A DNA stretch of 64,000 bases from Amoeboaphelidium protococcarum (Eukaryota > Aphelidiomycota > Aphelidea). The stretch is taken from the NCBI GenBank assembly GCA_023515745.1, contig JALECJ010000005.1, forward strand, positions 1,240,001-1,304,000, given 5' to 3'. Below are positions 52,470 to 64,000 of the stretch, one piece after another. Both the position numbers and the translations under genes were made by a program. Below the pieces are notes generated by a model, which saw nothing but the letters and a program-made list of their open reading frames with translations, did no database searches and had not been told where the DNA came from. Each line of letters opens with the position of its first letter. Within the stretch, counting starts at the first letter, position 1.

Positions 52470-52904
52470 TCAGTTTCTTGAGGTGCTCCTGCCATTAGAA
52501 GACGAGCTCTGCTGGATAGATTTTGTCGCCTGTGTCGTCAGTACGACTATAGCAATAACATACCCAATGATGAAGAGCAAAGAAATCACAGTGAACACAA
52601 TATTCAAAGTCCTCCATGTCTTGTCTCTGGCAGTTTTTACGCGAGGATAACAACAGCCAACCCACCAGGTGATGACACAACAGAAACCAGTAATAAATAG
52701 CACCATGCCGACAGACACGCCATCTTCAATATTTTGGATCACGATTTACTGAGGTTGTTGCTACTGATACTGCTACTGCTGATACGGATTTGGCTAGTAG
52801 GGATTGTTATTGTTGTTGTTAACATAAGAGTCACCAGAGACTTGGGACATATTAGCTGAAACAGGCTGCTATTGCTACTTTTGTTCAGGATACTAGTAAG
52901 ACAT
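52470..52904 (-). CDS. Two-helix W-W-V-G membrane protein, paralogue C
   Basis: 144 aa, intronless. Gln/Tyr/Asn-rich N terminus (P-Y-Q repeats), then Q-N-I-E-D-G-V-S-V-G-M-V-L-F-I-T-G-F, W-W-V-G-C-C-Y-P, K-T-W-R-T-L-N-I-V-F-T and a second helix. The Ser-rich tail differs from paralogue B; the core is nearly the same. Recent tandem duplication with B is likely. Confidence 0.8.
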
Positions 52905-53341
52905 GCTTTGCGATACCAATGATTTGTATATATTATATATTTGCTTAAATGAATAGCTTATTGATTAGAGAAGAGCATGATTTTGCCAAGATGTGCTTTC
53001 ATCACTGCGTGTTATTGATCATGGTAATTTTAAACAGCCAATCAGACAGTGTCAAGTTCAGATGCTGGCCAATCCCACGTGTCAGAGTATAATTTAGGCG
53101 TTCATGCTCCCACAATTTGATTGAGTGATTGCTTCGTCTGTATGATTTACTGTAATATAGACCTGACAAGCATGTTTAAACTACGCGTTTGTTTAAGATG
53201 TGAAAGATTGTTTTGAACGAAACTTGCAATTGATATCATTGAACAAGTTGCTGAAACAGTGTCGACTTAATTTATAAAAGAAGAACCAAAATTAAACATG
53301 GAGTTTCAAAATTAAAAACTTTATTTCGATTTAAGCTCGCG
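52905..53341. other. Intergenic within the paralogue cluster
   Basis: Nothing recognised in about 440 bases; presumed promoter of paralogue C and 3' flank of D. Confidence 0.35.
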
Positions 53342-53680
53342 TCACTCATTTGCGTCAGAAGTAGTATCGGGGGAACTCTGTTATTTCACCATAATATCAA
53401 TTATATAAAAGGAATAGCACAACAAGATGAAGATTGGAATGATTCCAAAGACGATGTTCAAAATTCTCCAGGTACGGGCCTATTTGTTGGCAGGCTTGGG
53501 ATAGAACGCGCCAACCCACCAAGGAACTATGCAGAAGAAGCCAGCGATAAAAAGCCACATACCAACTTATCTTTAGCTTTTTTCAGGTTAGCCGCCAGTT
53601 TCAGCATAAGACGCGGCTTGATACGGATTGATCTCACTCACGGGGGCAGAAGTGTTGCTATTGTTATTGACGAAGGACAT
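53342..53680 (-). CDS. Two-helix W-W-V-G membrane protein, paralogue D
   Basis: 112 aa, intronless, the shortest copy. N terminus of ~45 residues, then V-G-M-W-L-F-I-A-G-F-F-C-I-V-P-W-W-V-G-A, F-Y-P-K, A-R-T-W-R-I-L-N-I-V-F-G and a second helix, with an acidic tail. Lacks the Cys-Cys pair of B and C, so it is a more diverged member of the cluster. Confidence 0.8.
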
Positions 53681-54253
53681 TCTCAGATTTCAGATTATTA
53701 TATATCTTGTTGAATAGCTTTTATCAGTTAGAAGTATATGTATTTAATAATAAGAATAAAAAGATTTTAAACAGGATCTCTCAATTTATAGCCATTTCAG
53801 ACCTCGTGTACAGATGCCATAGGAGAAAAGCTTGACCAATGATATACATACACATAAAAATGCCAAGAAGTTGCACGATATTATAAATCTAATGGTCCCT
53901 CAGGTGACAAAATTCGAATATAATTCATGGGCAAATAAGCTTTGAACATATAGATATAGCTGAATTGAGGAACAGAGTAGTTCTCTCTTTAGTGAAACAT
54001 GTTCAACTTACGCTGGTTCCACTCTAACCATACATGGCAAATTTAAACGCGCTTTAACACTTAGTACAACATTTTGTTAGTGATAACAATTTTTATGGAT
54101 GAGTAGTATTTTCAACTTTGACAAGTTATAAGAAGGTTTTTTTGGTTCTTCATAATACGCAAATATTTCAGTCAGACGTTGTCATTTCAATACTCTCATT
54201 CACAGCATTTCGCGTTCGCCACATCGAAATATCAAAAATTTAAAATCAAAACT
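53681..54253. other. Divergent intergenic region
   Basis: About 570 bases, AT-rich, between paralogue D (-) and the uS8m gene (+). No gene seen. Confidence 0.4.
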
Positions 54254-55102
54254 ATGAGTAATAGATAGAAAGTACATCACTTGTGCCTCAAAATTAAGCA
54301 TGCCGCACAAGCGAAGCATCCTAGAACATTTGTGCGTGATACCTCAATGTATCGATAAATTCTGAGTATTCTCCACAGGGAAGGTTTCCTTAGTAATGTT
54401 CTGCCAGGTGACGATAGAGGACCTTTTGTGGACATCCTGGCTAATGCTCGCACTCATATACAAAACATGTCTACTGAGAATGCCCAAGATTATATTCATA
54501 GCTCTCTGCTGTAATCTCATTAGTAAATGCGATTGAAAGCAGTGTAAATGACGCGTCAAAAGGTAATGGAGCTGCATCAATTATGCGATAGCGATGGATC
54601 ATCGACCGTGTCTGTGCAAGATATCAAGAATTTGGATGAAATTATAAAGAGAATAGAGGCAAAAGACTCTGATGTTGAACATCCGTTCTTCTCAACTGCT
54701 GCTCTATTTAAATAGCTGGATATGATTCCCTCTGTGGCCTCCGTGTACGTGCCGGACTTTAATGACATGTCGAGAATCACCGTTCAAGATCTGGCTATGC
54801 TTACAGTTCCGCCTCACAGCAATCTCTGGGTGGATTTAAAGTATGATGATTAGAATCGTGCCGCTTTGAGTGATATGTTTATGATATCCAAAGGATCGCG
54901 CAAAGTGTTTCAGACACCTAATCAGATCTAATCCGCATTACATGGAAAATCTAGAGCGTCATGGAAGGGATGTAATGACTTGGGCTCCATAACTATAGTC
55001 AAAGTGGAAGGTTCTGATAAATCTTCATAGCCGCAGTTTCTCACAGCCAGAGATGCTCTGAAATAAAAAGCGAATGCTGAAATTGTATGCGTTGCTAAAT
55101 GA
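54254..55102 (+). CDS. MRPS8: Mitochondrial ribosomal protein uS8m
   Basis: 282 aa, intronless. The first ~45 codons after ATG 54254 contain the uS8 start I-L-S-I-L-H-R-E-G-F-L-S-N-V-L-P-G. The second conserved block L-W-V-D-L-K-Y-D-D then M-I-S-K-G-S-R-K-V-F lies ~110 residues later. The middle segment (residues ~60-180) is longer than in bacterial S8 and Gln/Asp-rich. The assignment rests on these two blocks, so moderate. Typical start R-Q-K-V-H-H-L-C-L-K-I-K-H-A-A-Q-A fits the N-terminal helix. Confidence 0.7.
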
Positions 55103-55309
55103 TCTCACTAATAGAGACCTTTCTTCATCAACTCCTTCAACGCGCTTCTAATTTCTTACCGTTTCTCCCTGTATTATTTTCATCAATCAATCATTCGTTA
55201 AACGCGCGCGTGTCTCTTCAACCTTAGCAAACCTTAAAATTTGGATTTCAAAACTCTTTCTTCGTCGCTCTAGATACAGTGAGATTTTCTTTATTACGAT
55301 TAATAATAA

Positions 55310-55855
<546 letters not shown>

Positions 55856-56091
55856 GTTTATCACTTTCTTGATCTTTTATAAATACACAGTAGCTTTCAT
55901 AAATTTTAAGTTTTTTTATTTCGTATCGCCATTAAATTTTTTGATTTGATTATCAAGTAATCACTTAAGGAGAATACCCGATAATTAAATAATTCAATTA
56001 GTAGATCAATTCACTTTATTGGTTTTCAATAAATATTATGTACTGGAAAGATCCTGTATGAGTGTAAGTTTATTATGAATTGATTCTATGC

Positions 56092-57912
<1,821 letters not shown>

Positions 57913-58340
57913 TTTTCTTAATTAAGACTTGACGACAATAAACAATTAATAGAATATTCTTCGATTGTCTACAATTTACAACAACGGAGGAAAAGGGAAC
58001 AAATACAGGCAGCCAGCCAGCCGATGGTGCTGTGCGCTGCGATGATGTTGATCGCTCCCCATTTGATTCCGAGAAAATATTATTTCTTTCCGGCTAATCA
58101 GCGAACGCGATCACTGCCGGCCACAAACGTTATTTCACACACGCTCTTTCTAATCTCTCTCTCTCTCTCTGGCGATCAGGTAACACAAAATCGTTTCAAT
58201 TCCAGCTCTACAGTCGTTTATTAAGGCTACTTATAGTCACTTTGATGAACTCATTATAGAAGTAAAAGAATGTTATAAAATGATATTATAATATTTTTAT
58301 TACATTGTGGTTAAAACCGTGATATGTTCCAACTCAGATT
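57913..58340. other. Intergenic with CT and AGCC microrepeats
   Basis: No gene. An AGCC run (about 58008-58021) and a (TC)n tract (about 58153-58170) lie between DED1's 5' end and the 3' end of TSC13. Confidence 0.5.
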
Positions 58341-59258
58341 TCATGCCAGAAATGGAAACATTGCCTTGCGCTTTGGATAATTTTTGAATTCCTTCTTATA
58401 GTTGGAATGCTTCTTGGTAGCCCATACAAACATTTGCGCAGTTGCCACCACAGTAAAGAAGACAGCAGCATAAGAGCGTGTAAACGCGGTGAAAGCAACC
58501 CATGCCACCGCCTCAAAGAAATAGTTTGGACAGCTGACATTGAACGGGAAATCAAATCCATATCCATACGGTATCTTACGCACCTTCGTTCCCGGTGGTC
58601 TCAAATTTCTCAGAGTCAGGTGAGTGCTCAGGTTGGACAACTCTGCCAGCACAAAGATGGCAATCATCGCATACTCAAACTGACCCAATGATGTCAATTG
58701 TGGATGGGCCGACTTATACCAGCCAGAGTACACTTCAGCTGCAATAAATACGCCACTCAAGATCCAATAATGGAACGAGTTCTTGAAAATGTTCATCAAA
58801 GGCATATAGCCGTGACTGAACCGGTGCACAAACAGAGTTTCCAGTTCGCGTTTAGCAAAGTGAGCCAACACCATGTACCATGCGTACTTTTACACTGGAG
58901 TGTACTTGACGCGATAGTAGTGAGCATAGAGCATGTAAAAGAATGCATGAATCAATATAGGACCGGCATACTCCACCAGGAACACAGTTTTCCATCCAAC
59001 CTGAGGACCGAGATCCTTCAGCACAACTTCATCTCCATCCCTGGTCAGACCATACGACTCCAAAGACTATCCCTCCACCAGGCGAGTCTTTTTCTCACCA
59101 AAAGTCAACAATTGACGCTCCACTCTCAACTTTGGCACCTTTTACTGAATAGCCTCCTTCAATTCTGCCACATCCGCCTTCGCACTAACCGCCACTGTAG
59201 TTAGCTCCTTTCCAGAACGCGACTTTACACTAACATTGATACTTTTCGCCATCGCCAT
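58341..59258 (-). CDS. TSC13: Very-long-chain trans-2-enoyl-CoA reductase (TSC13/TECR)
   Basis: 305 aa, intronless, the usual length. Last step of fatty-acid elongation in the ER. N-terminal ubiquitin-like fold (V-E-R-Q-L-L-T-F-G-E and S-Y-G-L-T-R-D-G-D-E-V-V-L-K-D-L-G-P-Q), then several membrane segments. F-L-V-E-Y-A-G-P-I-L-I-H, K-R-E-L-E-T-L-F-V-H-R-F-S-H, L-R-P-P-G, Y-G-F-D-F-P-F-N-V-S-C-P-N-Y and the C-terminal K-K-H-S-N-Y-K-K-E-F are family hallmarks. ATG 59256-59258 was chosen over the second Met two codons later. Confidence 0.95.
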
Positions 59259-59351
59259 CTGTTGATTTTCTATCTAAAGTCTTCTTAAATGAATAACCGT
59301 ACTGTTTTTTCGTGTCCTTGAAAGGGAGGCTTACTTTACTATTGGAACACA
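59259..59351. promoter_or_regulatory. Short divergent gap upstream of TSC13
   Basis: 93 bases between the TSC13 start and a doubtful plus-strand ORF; at least the TSC13 promoter must begin here. Confidence 0.3.
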
Positions 59352-59732
59352 ATGTTCATCGGGAATACTTTTAGTCGATCGCGTCTGCGCGACTCTGATT
59401 ATTCTAACGCGTCGTTGGGTAGATTTTTCACGTTCTCCCATACAGAAGCAGTGGAAAGTTTGGCATGTCTGACTACTGTAGGTTCTGAAGACGATTTAGC
59501 TCTAGGATACTTATAAAGCCTCGGCGTCAAATCAAGATAAAACGGATAAGTAGAAAATACTACACATGAATAAGGCTAGCGGTAAGCGCGGTGTTCAATC
59601 TCGGAGATCCGCGATAAGTAAAGCCCGTTTCACTATTTTGTTCGGTTACAATCTACAAATGTAAAATTAAAATTAAAATAGTTAAAGCGTTGCTTTAAGG
59701 CTCGACGAGGGTATAGCATATAATGCACCTGA
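59352..59732 (+). CDS. Doubtful ORF, 126 aa
   Basis: ATG 59352 to TGA 59730-59732. The first ~65 codons (M-F-I-G-N-T-F-S-R-S-R-L, then G-R-F-F-T-F-S-H-T-E-A-V-E-S-L-A) look protein-like; the rest is low quality. No motif. A missed intron or chance frame is possible. Confidence 0.35.
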
Positions 59733-60889
59733 CGGCGCATTATACTTTTCGTGAGCAATCTAATGTCTGTTTAAGTTCAATTTTCTGAGACATTGCTAAC
59801 ACGTTTTTATTCATTATCACAAGCGAGATTACATTATCTTCAGCCATGATACTTTGCTACTAGAATTAAACTACGAGTTTGCCATCCATCAACTTTATGG
59901 CCTTGATTCTCCGCCGCATGCCAATTTACACTATTTGCTTCCTAACGCGTCATGAAACTGATTCCACACAAGTTTGATAAAGTAATATTGAATAAATAAA
60001 GAAGTAAGTCTTGAGTGCGCTTCACTTCCTTATCAAAATTATGTAGTAGCTACTTTTACACATCAAAATTCAATTTCAATAGATATTACTTCTGCGAAAT
60101 CTTTGCGTCATTATCTCCACTAACAATCAACTTAGTACACGGCATAAACGTATTTCAACAATCACTAAAGGTGGCAAGGCTTGTTAATGGAGGAATTAAT
60201 GCAGTCTCCTATTACATAGACGAAAGAACAAAGTAGTCACAGATTAGTACCAGAGGATAAGCTCCATTTAAGAAAGTTCCTGCAACGAATGAGCCTATCA
60301 TTCCTCAAGTTCATCTCAAATTATCTAGTTGGTCCAGTTAACCACGCGTTTAATATGTCTTCATTCCTACACATTTAAGCCCGTTAGATTGTCATACATG
60401 TGATAGACGGCTGGCTATTGGTAATTACAAGGATGAGAGAAGACATGATAAAGATGAAACGAAATGTGATCTCAACCACGCGAATCGTGGAAACAAGCGT
60501 TACAACAGTGGTGAAAAGAGCAAACTTTGAACTGCCATATAAGAAAATATTTAACCTGTAGAGCCTCAAAAAAAATTCTCCCCAGTAAGCTTAACGAGCT
60601 TAATTCAACCAAAAAAACTAGAAATTTGTAGCGCCATTCTAAAGGGTACATTTTTTCTAATTTTTTTGAGTTTGGGATGCTTTTCGGGCCCCTACACCGT
60701 ATTTTCTTACACGCGCCTGCTGCTTAAAATGCTCGTCTCGTTTCACTCGTCGAGCAATAATACCATTAACTCATATATGCTCATAAATATTCTATGTCAT
60801 CATTTTATGTCTACTTCTGAAGCTATAAGCCAATTTTTAGATAATGCCAGCGTCGTTTTTACTCGCGGCTACCTAAACATGTTCAATCA
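59733..60889. other. Gene-poor AT-rich stretch
   Basis: No gene recognised. A short inverted pair (ATAATGC/GCATTAT, about 59720-59743) flanks the end of the preceding ORF. Confidence 0.4.
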
Positions 60890-61345
60890 GCCTAATTTCA
60901 CTAATAAGATACCACAATATTTTGGTGCCTCTACTTCCAAAATATCTTAGACAACCTTTATGGGGTCTAAATCAGGACTCTGAGCGGGACAGTTGAGGAT
61001 GATAACGCCATTTTCAACCAAAAAAGATTTGATTTACTTAGACGTGAGACATCTTGCTTTAAAGCGTCAATTAATCGAATCTGCGCATTTAACCTATCCA
61101 ATCTGTTTTAATTCTGGCATATTATGTTACCGCAGTACAGAAATGTAGTTATACCAGTTTATTATGCCTTCAATTGATTATAACTGTCTCCAACCCACCG
61201 TCTTGATCTTAAACCATAAATAACACGAAAAATTTTCGGCAGCAGAACTCGCATCTGTAGTGATAGCAGACTTAATAGCTCTTCTTACCATGCTTCTAGA
61301 TGTATCGCAAGTAAATTTGAGCTTTGTAGGCAGCCAAAAGGTAAG
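60890..61345 (-). mobile_element. Decayed Tc1/mariner transposase remnant
   Basis: On the minus strand about 60955-61005 encodes E-N-G-V-I-I-L-N-C-P-A-Q-S-P-D-L-D-P-I-K, the catalytic-domain motif of Tc1/mariner transposases (usually W-P-A-Q-S-P-D-L-N-P-I-E-N). Upstream, M-V-R-R-A-I-K-S-A-I (about 61310-61340) and N-Y-I-S-V-L-R-Q-H-N-M-P look like earlier parts in another frame, separated by a TGA. Frameshifts and the changed N-P-I-E mark it as dead. Termini were not found; boundaries approximate. Confidence 0.7.
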
Positions 61346-62146
61346 ATTAAAGCCATTAGAACAGATTTACTCAGTATCATTCGTTGATTGCATAGTGTAG
61401 TAAAATGACGCGAAAGAGAGACTTTTGTCTCCAAACCAGTGTATAATCTCTTAAATGTTTATCAATTAAAATCTCATTCAATACATTTTGATAATGATTA
61501 AATAATATCTGTGTAGATATAGAGTAAGTTAAGAGAGTAAAAGTTATAAGTGATATGTTTCAAATCCGAACAAATCGGTGAAACGGGCTTTAGAATGAGC
61601 AGTATTATGAAATGCGCAAGCACGGACAACATAAGACTGTGGAACCATATTTAAATGGCTAATTTGACAATGAGAAGTTTTCATTTGATAATCAAGGTAT
61701 GGGTTACCGAGAAGTGTAATTTGCTGATGTAGCTCAGACATTTGCCCATTACTCATACGTGTTTCAACGAGATTTGATGAGCTTTTACTATCTGCAATCT
61801 TTACGGTGTGTCTGCGGCTTTGAAAGGCTGAACATATTTGGGTCGGGTATAGGCCATAATCATACCACGTATGAGAGTTGCCAACTTTTAGCTTACAATT
61901 AACGCGCGTTATACATGGTGTTTGTTGTAGAATAATAGACGTGATTTTATTCACTTCAAGTCTACCACCGCGACGAGTGTTGACACCCGCGCGTCTTCGT
62001 TTTCTCTTTCATTGTTTAACTGAGTGTAAGTAAAGTAAACAAGATCTTAATAAGCCCTTGTTTAGAGCATATTAATATCGTCTTTAATCTGTTAATAGAT
62101 TTATATTTATATAGTTCATTTAAATTTTAATACAGATATATGTAAA
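61346..62146. other. Intergenic, with one minus-strand open frame
   Basis: A minus-strand frame without TGA (61478-61954, 159 codons, no in-frame ATG near its start) has no motif and is not called a gene. The last ~150 bases are AT-rich and presumably the promoter of the SLC12 gene. Confidence 0.35.
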
Positions 62147-64000
62147 ATGTCCAAGTAGAATCAACGGTATTTGACGCCACATGCGTAATCTCTGATGGAC
62201 ATATTTGAGAACCAGCCTGCTGATGGTAGAAGATCGTCTGAGTAATCTTAATCACGTCGTCCATCAGAATAGAATTAGGTGTCTATTGAATTGGATGTAG
62301 TTGACTCTATCTCGGAGGTAGATGAATCGGAATAAGGCGATTAGATTACAGAAGAGAATTAGAATTAATAAAAGAAATTGCCGAGTAGTAAAATCAATAT
62401 GTTTGATAGTGCAGATTATGACTACAATGACACTGTTAAATCCAATCTTGCCTTGTATGGATCCAATTATGCCACTCATTATCTAACTGCCCGATCTTGG
62501 GACCCATCCAGTCTTCTGCGATAGATTGAGGTTGAACCTGGGGAGTCAAGTCAGGATCCGACGCGCAGGATGCGGATACTTATCGGTCGCAGCGGTACTT
62601 TGGTTGGTGTTATCATCCCAAATCTTCAGGTTATGGTTGGTATTCTTCTGTTTATACGTCTGCCTTTTATTATTGGATATTCTGGTGTTACTCATACTCT
62701 ATTTATTATACTAATGTGCATGATTCTGGTACTGCTCACCACAATGTCTATGTCTGCTATATGCACCAATGGTGTAGTATCCAATGGTGGATTGTATTAT
62801 TTAATTAGTAGATCTCTAGGTAAGGATATTGGAATTACCTCGGGCTTTCTACTCTATCTTGCCACATAAATAGGTGCAGCAGTATACGTTCTAGGTTGTG
62901 TCGAAGTTCTATCTTATCTCGTTCCTCAGATATCTGTAGATAGGTGGCAAGACAGTCGATTATATGGTTCAATTCTATTAATCATTATCTCATTGTTCTA
63001 GCTCATGTTGTAAAAAGTGCAGCGGTTAGACATTCGATTCCGCTTGGTTATGAAGTCTGTAAGATTTATATTTGCCTCAATTACGGTACTAGTTCTCCTC
63101 TCTATTTTCATTGGCTATCTGACAATGTCTCGCTCATACTGGGCTCCTTAGTTATTTGCGGTGCTGCCCAGTTCATTTTTGAGTTCTAATTTAAATCCTG
63201 CGTATGATGGCAGTAATCTTAAAGATGAAGTTAATCCTGATAATTTGAACTTTGTAAAGAGCTTTGCCATCTTCTTCCCAGTGGTTATTGGATTTATTGC
63301 TGGCGCCAATAGGAGTGGTGAGTTAAAGAATGCCTCCAGATCTATACCTCGTGGTACTTTTATATCATCAGCGGTGGCCATTGTAGTGTATATAGTGCTT
63401 ACTCTATTGTTTGCCTCTGCATACGCTGGTCCTCTTCTGCGGACTAAGACTCCTGAAGTTGGCCTACTCTATGCTCTCATATCATGGCCATCGTATCAGG
63501 CCTGTCTGGCTGGTATATTTCTATGCGGAGTTGCCCAGACTTTGCAAGCAATGTAGATTGGACCACAGATTCTATAGGCTATGGTCCACGACGAAGTCTT
63601 ACCGGCTCTCAAGTATCTGGAGTCTAATGCGCGACTTAAATCCCTTCTTATCTCCGTGTTAATTACAGAGTGTGTCGTTCTAATTGGAGGTCTTAACATT
63701 GTTGCTTCTGTTGCCACTCTGTTCTATCTTCTCTGCTTTGCATTTATCAATCTGGCGTGCACATTGTTGGCCGTGCTTAAACATCCACATTGGAGGCCGA
63801 CTTTTAGATTTTATCATTGGTCTGCATCAATTCTTGGTGGATTGATATCAGTGGTGTTCATGTTCTTGATCAATTACATAGTGGCCATTTCTATATCTGC
63901 CGCCCTCGCTGCCTTGTACTCTTATGTCGAGTACACCGGCGCCACCATAGAGTATGGCTCTGGCCTATTTGCATTGAACATCTCCGTGGCGTAGAAGCGG
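62147..64000 (+). CDS. SLC12 cation-chloride cotransporter, 3'-truncated by window edge
   Basis: Open from ATG 62147 to the end of the window (618 codons) with no intron. A hydrophilic Gln/Ser-rich N terminus of ~140 residues precedes the amino-acid permease-like core: L-V-G-V-I-I-P-N-L-Q-V-M-V-G-I-L-L-F-I-R, S-A-I-C-T-N-G-V-V-S-N-G-G-L-Y-Y-L-I-S-R-S-L-G (typical CCC TM3 region), and G-F-I-A-G-A-N-R-S-G-E-L-K-N-A-S-R-S-I-P-R-G-T, then Q-A-M-Q-I-G-P-Q-I-L-Q. At least nine membrane segments are visible. This resembles fungal Vhc1 and animal KCC/NKCC; ion specificity cannot be decided. Confidence 0.93.

Noticed and set aside
61478-61954. 159-codon minus-strand frame
   Set aside because: No in-frame ATG near its start and no motif; could be a remnant but unsupported.

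Overview
This is a nuclear eukaryotic window that uses a reassigned genetic code. TAA and TAG are read as glutamine and TGA is the only stop. The evidence is direct: long conserved genes (clathrin heavy chain, CSE1, CPSF73, RBBP4, an ABCG transporter, DED1, SET1) read through dozens of in-frame TAA/TAG codons and each closes at one TGA. Several TAG codons sit where the family has an invariant Gln, for example the H-Q-P after the Walker B/D-loop of the ABC protein and V-W-Q-M near the end of RBBP4. Code, short introns (55-88 nt) and gene content would fit a ciliate-code protist. The yeast Adp1-type ABC transporter (EGF-like N-terminus) hints at the fungal/Holomycota side, for instance an aphelid such as Amoeboaphelidium, but that placement is inference from memory and the species is not determined here.

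Layout. 1-2000: 3' part of a 3'-5' exonuclease-domain protein of a probable accessory family. 2.6-22 kb: compact housekeeping block with PH-FHA protein, ATG4, rhodanese/dual-specificity phosphatase, CPSF73, riboflavin kinase (-), a small unknown, RPF1, ATP23, a small secretory-pathway membrane protein (-), an Adp1-like ABCG transporter, eL32 (-), RBBP4 and tRNA-Arg(ACG) (-). 22.6-34 kb: a repeat-rich island. It holds a decayed ORF, two copies of an unnamed gene family with a possible PD-(D/E)XK nuclease domain, a solo LTR, a hAT remnant, and an apparently young Ty1/copia element inserted inside the second copy of that family. 34-59 kb: housekeeping again, with RPC4, clathrin heavy chain, histidine acid phosphatase, PRA1 (-), a tail-anchored TPR protein, SET1 (-), mitochondrial uS14 (-), DENR (-), CSE1, SmB (-), a tandem cluster of four small two-helix membrane proteins (-), mitochondrial uS8, uL5, DED1/DDX3 (-) and TSC13/TECR (-). 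59.3-62 kb: gene-poor, with a decayed Tc1/mariner element. 62.1 kb to the end: 5' part of an SLC12 cation-chloride cotransporter.

The housekeeping genes are unrelated single-copy genes in close head-to-head or tail-to-tail arrangement rather than a pathway cluster. Themes are mRNA 3'-end processing and splicing (CPSF73, SmB), ribosome biogenesis and translation (RPF1, eL32, uL5, uS8m, uS14m, DENR, DED1), vesicle traffic and autophagy (clathrin, PRA1, ATG4) and chromatin (RBBP4, SET1). All 18 introns I placed end in TGTAG and begin with GTA. Because TGA is the only stop, open frames of 60-130 codons are expected by chance; most such frames are not reported as genes.
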